Source: a virus. From it: DNA of 22,747 nucleotides. The notes beneath the pieces were generated by a model. It saw nothing but the letters and a program-made list of their open reading frames with translations. It made no database searches and had not been told where the DNA came from. Both the position numbers and the translations under genes were made by a program. Positions 21,139 to 22,747 of this stretch are shown here, one piece after another (positions within the stretch are counted from its first letter, which is position 1; each line of letters opens with the position of its first letter). The DNA is taken from positions 1-22,747 of the IMG/VR virus record IMGVR_UViG_3300031884_000146; one strand, 5' to 3'.

Positions 21139-22747
21139 ATGGATCCGGAACAATTAGAAGCGTTTAACGAGCAAATGCGTCAATTAAATGAGGCATTGGG
21201 TAATTTCGGTAAATCTGCCGAACAGGCCGCTTCTAGCCAACAACGAATTCCCGGCACTGTTGGTGGATTTATTAGTAGCATTACTAATGCTACTAAATCT
21301 CATAACGAATATGTCGGTGCATTAGGATCCTTAAAAAAATCACATGATATGGGGGCCGCATCTGCATTAAATTTTGGAAAAGGTTTGGATGCTAGTTTAG
21401 GGGCAGTTAGTAGTTTTGCTAAAGCGATGAACGAGGGTGGTGGATCCTTCGCGAAGTATAATGATAGTTTATCTAAAGCAGGAGACGCTGCACTTGCATT
21501 TGGTGCAATGTTTGGTCCTGAAGGAATAATAATCGGGTTAGTTATAAAAGGATTTACTGCACTAGCAGGAGTACTCAATAAGCAATCTGACGCACTCTTA
21601 AAGGCATCTGATGACATTAGTCAGATGGGTGCCGCAGGCTCATTTTCAACTGACAAATTACAACAGATGGCTAATCAGGTAGGTTTGACCTCTACTGATT
21701 TAGGTAAACTAACTAAGCCTATGCAAAATATGCATGGTGGGTTACAAACGCTCGGCGGATCTATGGACGAGGCCGTAAAAAAGTTCGCTCAAATGAATCA
21801 GGTAACTCCGGAAGTTCGTAAGAATTTCCAAAGATTGGGGTTTGACGACGAAAAAAGAATCCAAGCAACTGCTGATTATGTGCAACTCCAAAGAAGTTCA
21901 GGAGCAATGCTGGCTAAAGATCAGCTAACGCAAAGAGCCCTGCAAACTAGTTCTCAGGATTATACCGAAAACTTAATAAAACTCAGTGCAATAACCGGAA
22001 AATCTATTGAAGAAAATAAAAAAGAACAAGAAATTGCTCGTGCTAATGTGGCATGGAAAATTCAAGAACACAAATGGGCAACTGAAAGACAGGCTGCGGT
22101 GGACAAGGGAGACGATACCGCAGTAAAACGAATTGATATGCAGCGAGCCGCCGCCAATAAGATGATGGATGACGCACAGGCTGCCGGAGGCCCTGCCATG
22201 GCAGCAGCAGCAGCAACGACTTATCTTACTGGGGCCGTGACCAAAGCAGGCGCTGGATACGCAGCTGCGGGTCTTGATATTAGAAAAATGGCAGATGCAG
22301 CTAAAGACGGTAGTTATAAACAAGGTCAACTTGTTGATGCATATGATAAAGGTATGGATAGATTTGAAACTATGGCAGGGTCAAGTCTAGCTTTATCGGA
22401 TAAACTGCAACAGTTTACTCATATAACTGACAAAACATTAGCTGATTCTAACACTAGACAAGCGCAAGCTATGAATGGCGAGAATAGAGTTCAGGCTGCT
22501 CAAGCTGAAGCAGATAAAATAGCTGCAAATAAAGCAGGTAAGGGACCTGTTGCTGAAGACCCACGACAAATGGCAAGAAATGCTTTAACTGAAGTAGAAA
22601 GAAGTGTTAAAGTAGCAATGGATGGTCTTTTAGCAGGATTTGGAGCATTAACTCTTGCTGCTGGAGCAGCAGCACTTGCTTTAGGAGGTTTGGCTGGCGG
22701 CGGAGGAATATTAGGTAAAATTGGTGGACTACTAGGCGGAGGCGGCA
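21139..22747 (+). CDS. Tape-measure-like tail/virion protein, partial at its C-terminus
   Basis: The frame is open from ATG 21139 to the right edge (536 codons, no stop); the C-terminus lies outside the window. A weak GGA site precedes the ATG. The protein is helical and rich in Ala, Gly, Gln, Lys and Met, with two hydrophobic segments, about 116-146 (FGPEGIIIGLVIKGFTALAG) and about 493-520 (LLAGFGALTLAAGAAALALG), followed by a Gly-rich run. Long helical chains with interspersed membrane-like helices are typical of tape-measure proteins, which set tail length and pass into the host membrane on infection. It resembles no T4 protein that I can name; T4 gp29 is the functional counterpart. A late octamer upstream fits a structural gene. 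It could instead be another Ala-rich virion protein. Confidence 0.55.
   Translation, partial: MDPEQLEAFNEQMRQLNEALGNFGKSAEQAASSQQRIPGTVGGFISSITNATKSHNEYVGALGSLKKSHDMGAASALNFGKGLDASLGAVSSFAKAMNEGGGSFAKYNDSLSKAGDAALAFGAMFGPEGIIIGLVIKGFTALAGVLNKQSDALLKASDDISQMGAAGSFSTDKLQQMANQVGLTSTDLGKLTKPMQNMHGGLQTLGGSMDEAVKKFAQMNQVTPEVRKNFQRLGFDDEKRIQATADYVQLQRSSGAMLAKDQLTQRALQTSSQDYTENLIKLSAITGKSIEENKKEQEIARANVAWKIQEHKWATERQAAVDKGDDTAVKRIDMQRAAANKMMDDAQAAGGPAMAAAAATTYLTGAVTKAGAGYAAAGLDIRKMADAAKDGSYKQGQLVDAYDKGMDRFETMAGSSLALSDKLQQFTHITDKTLADSNTRQAQAMNGENRVQAAQAEADKIAANKAGKGPVAEDPRQMARNALTEVERSVKVAMDGLLAGFGALTLAAGAAALALGGLAGGGGILGKIGGLLGGGG

Noticed and set aside
1-22747. tRNA genes or a CRISPR array
   Set aside because: No tRNA T-arm and anticodon pattern seen on either strand, and no regularly spaced direct repeats beyond the duplicated terminator.

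Overview
The window is a piece of a T4-like myovirus genome: an AT-rich phage whose gene set resembles the marine and freshwater relatives of T4 (cyanophage or pelagiphage type) more than T4 itself. The evidence is a set of T4-family proteins recognisable by eye (gp6, gp25, gp5, gp53, a gp48/gp54-like cap, gp55, gp47, gp46, gp26, gp51) and repeated late-promoter octamers (NATAAATA). No host-specific gene is visible, so the host is not assigned.

Layout. Positions 1-12233 are a leftward baseplate cluster, read from right to left: gp48/gp54-like tube cap, gp53, a large hub-type structural protein, gp5-like OB/beta-helix spike with a very long Ala/Ser-rich tail, gp25, an inserted GIY-YIG homing endonuclease, and the start of a long gp6. 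A divergent control region (12234-12359) holds a perfect inverted repeat carrying a late-promoter octamer on each strand, plus a sigma70-type promoter. Positions 12360-19445 run rightward: late sigma factor gp55, recombination nuclease gp47 (Mre11/SbcD-like), a small ORF, recombination ATPase gp46 (Rad50/SbcC-like) broken into two genes by a split intein, a second GIY-YIG endonuclease, and a PD-(D/E)XK (Hjc-like) nuclease. Positions 19446-19938 have no gene but many strong helices, with G.U pairs that favour a plus-strand structured RNA. Positions 19939-21044 are leftward: gp26, then gp51 entered through what looks like a programmed -1 frameshift, then tandem terminators. From 21139 a rightward tape-measure-like gene runs off the right edge.

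Most notable: gp46 is a fractured gene. The first ORF ends with 51 extein residues up to the Lys of the Walker A P-loop, followed by only about 39 residues of intein N-part. A Vsr/EDxHD-like endonuclease ORF overlaps both neighbours. The third ORF begins with a 124-residue intein C-part ending in His-Asn, then Thr-Thr completing the P-loop and the rest of gp46. Each of the three ORFs has a possible ribosome binding site, so the ATPase can only be made by protein trans-splicing. The split lies between intein blocks A and B, the rare short-IntN arrangement.

Other points: a U_UUU_UUC slippery heptamer, 8-nt spacer and stem-loop with a cUCCGg tetraloop at the gp26/gp51 junction; a ~480-nt ornate RNA candidate; paired duplications in both coiled-coil arms of gp46; and an in-frame-looking small ORF between gp47 and gp46 that is one base out of frame. 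How the genes connect: gp55 directs the polymerase to the late octamers that sit before the baseplate genes and both GIY-YIG genes; gp46/gp47 form the recombination nuclease; baseplate proteins build the wedge and hub.
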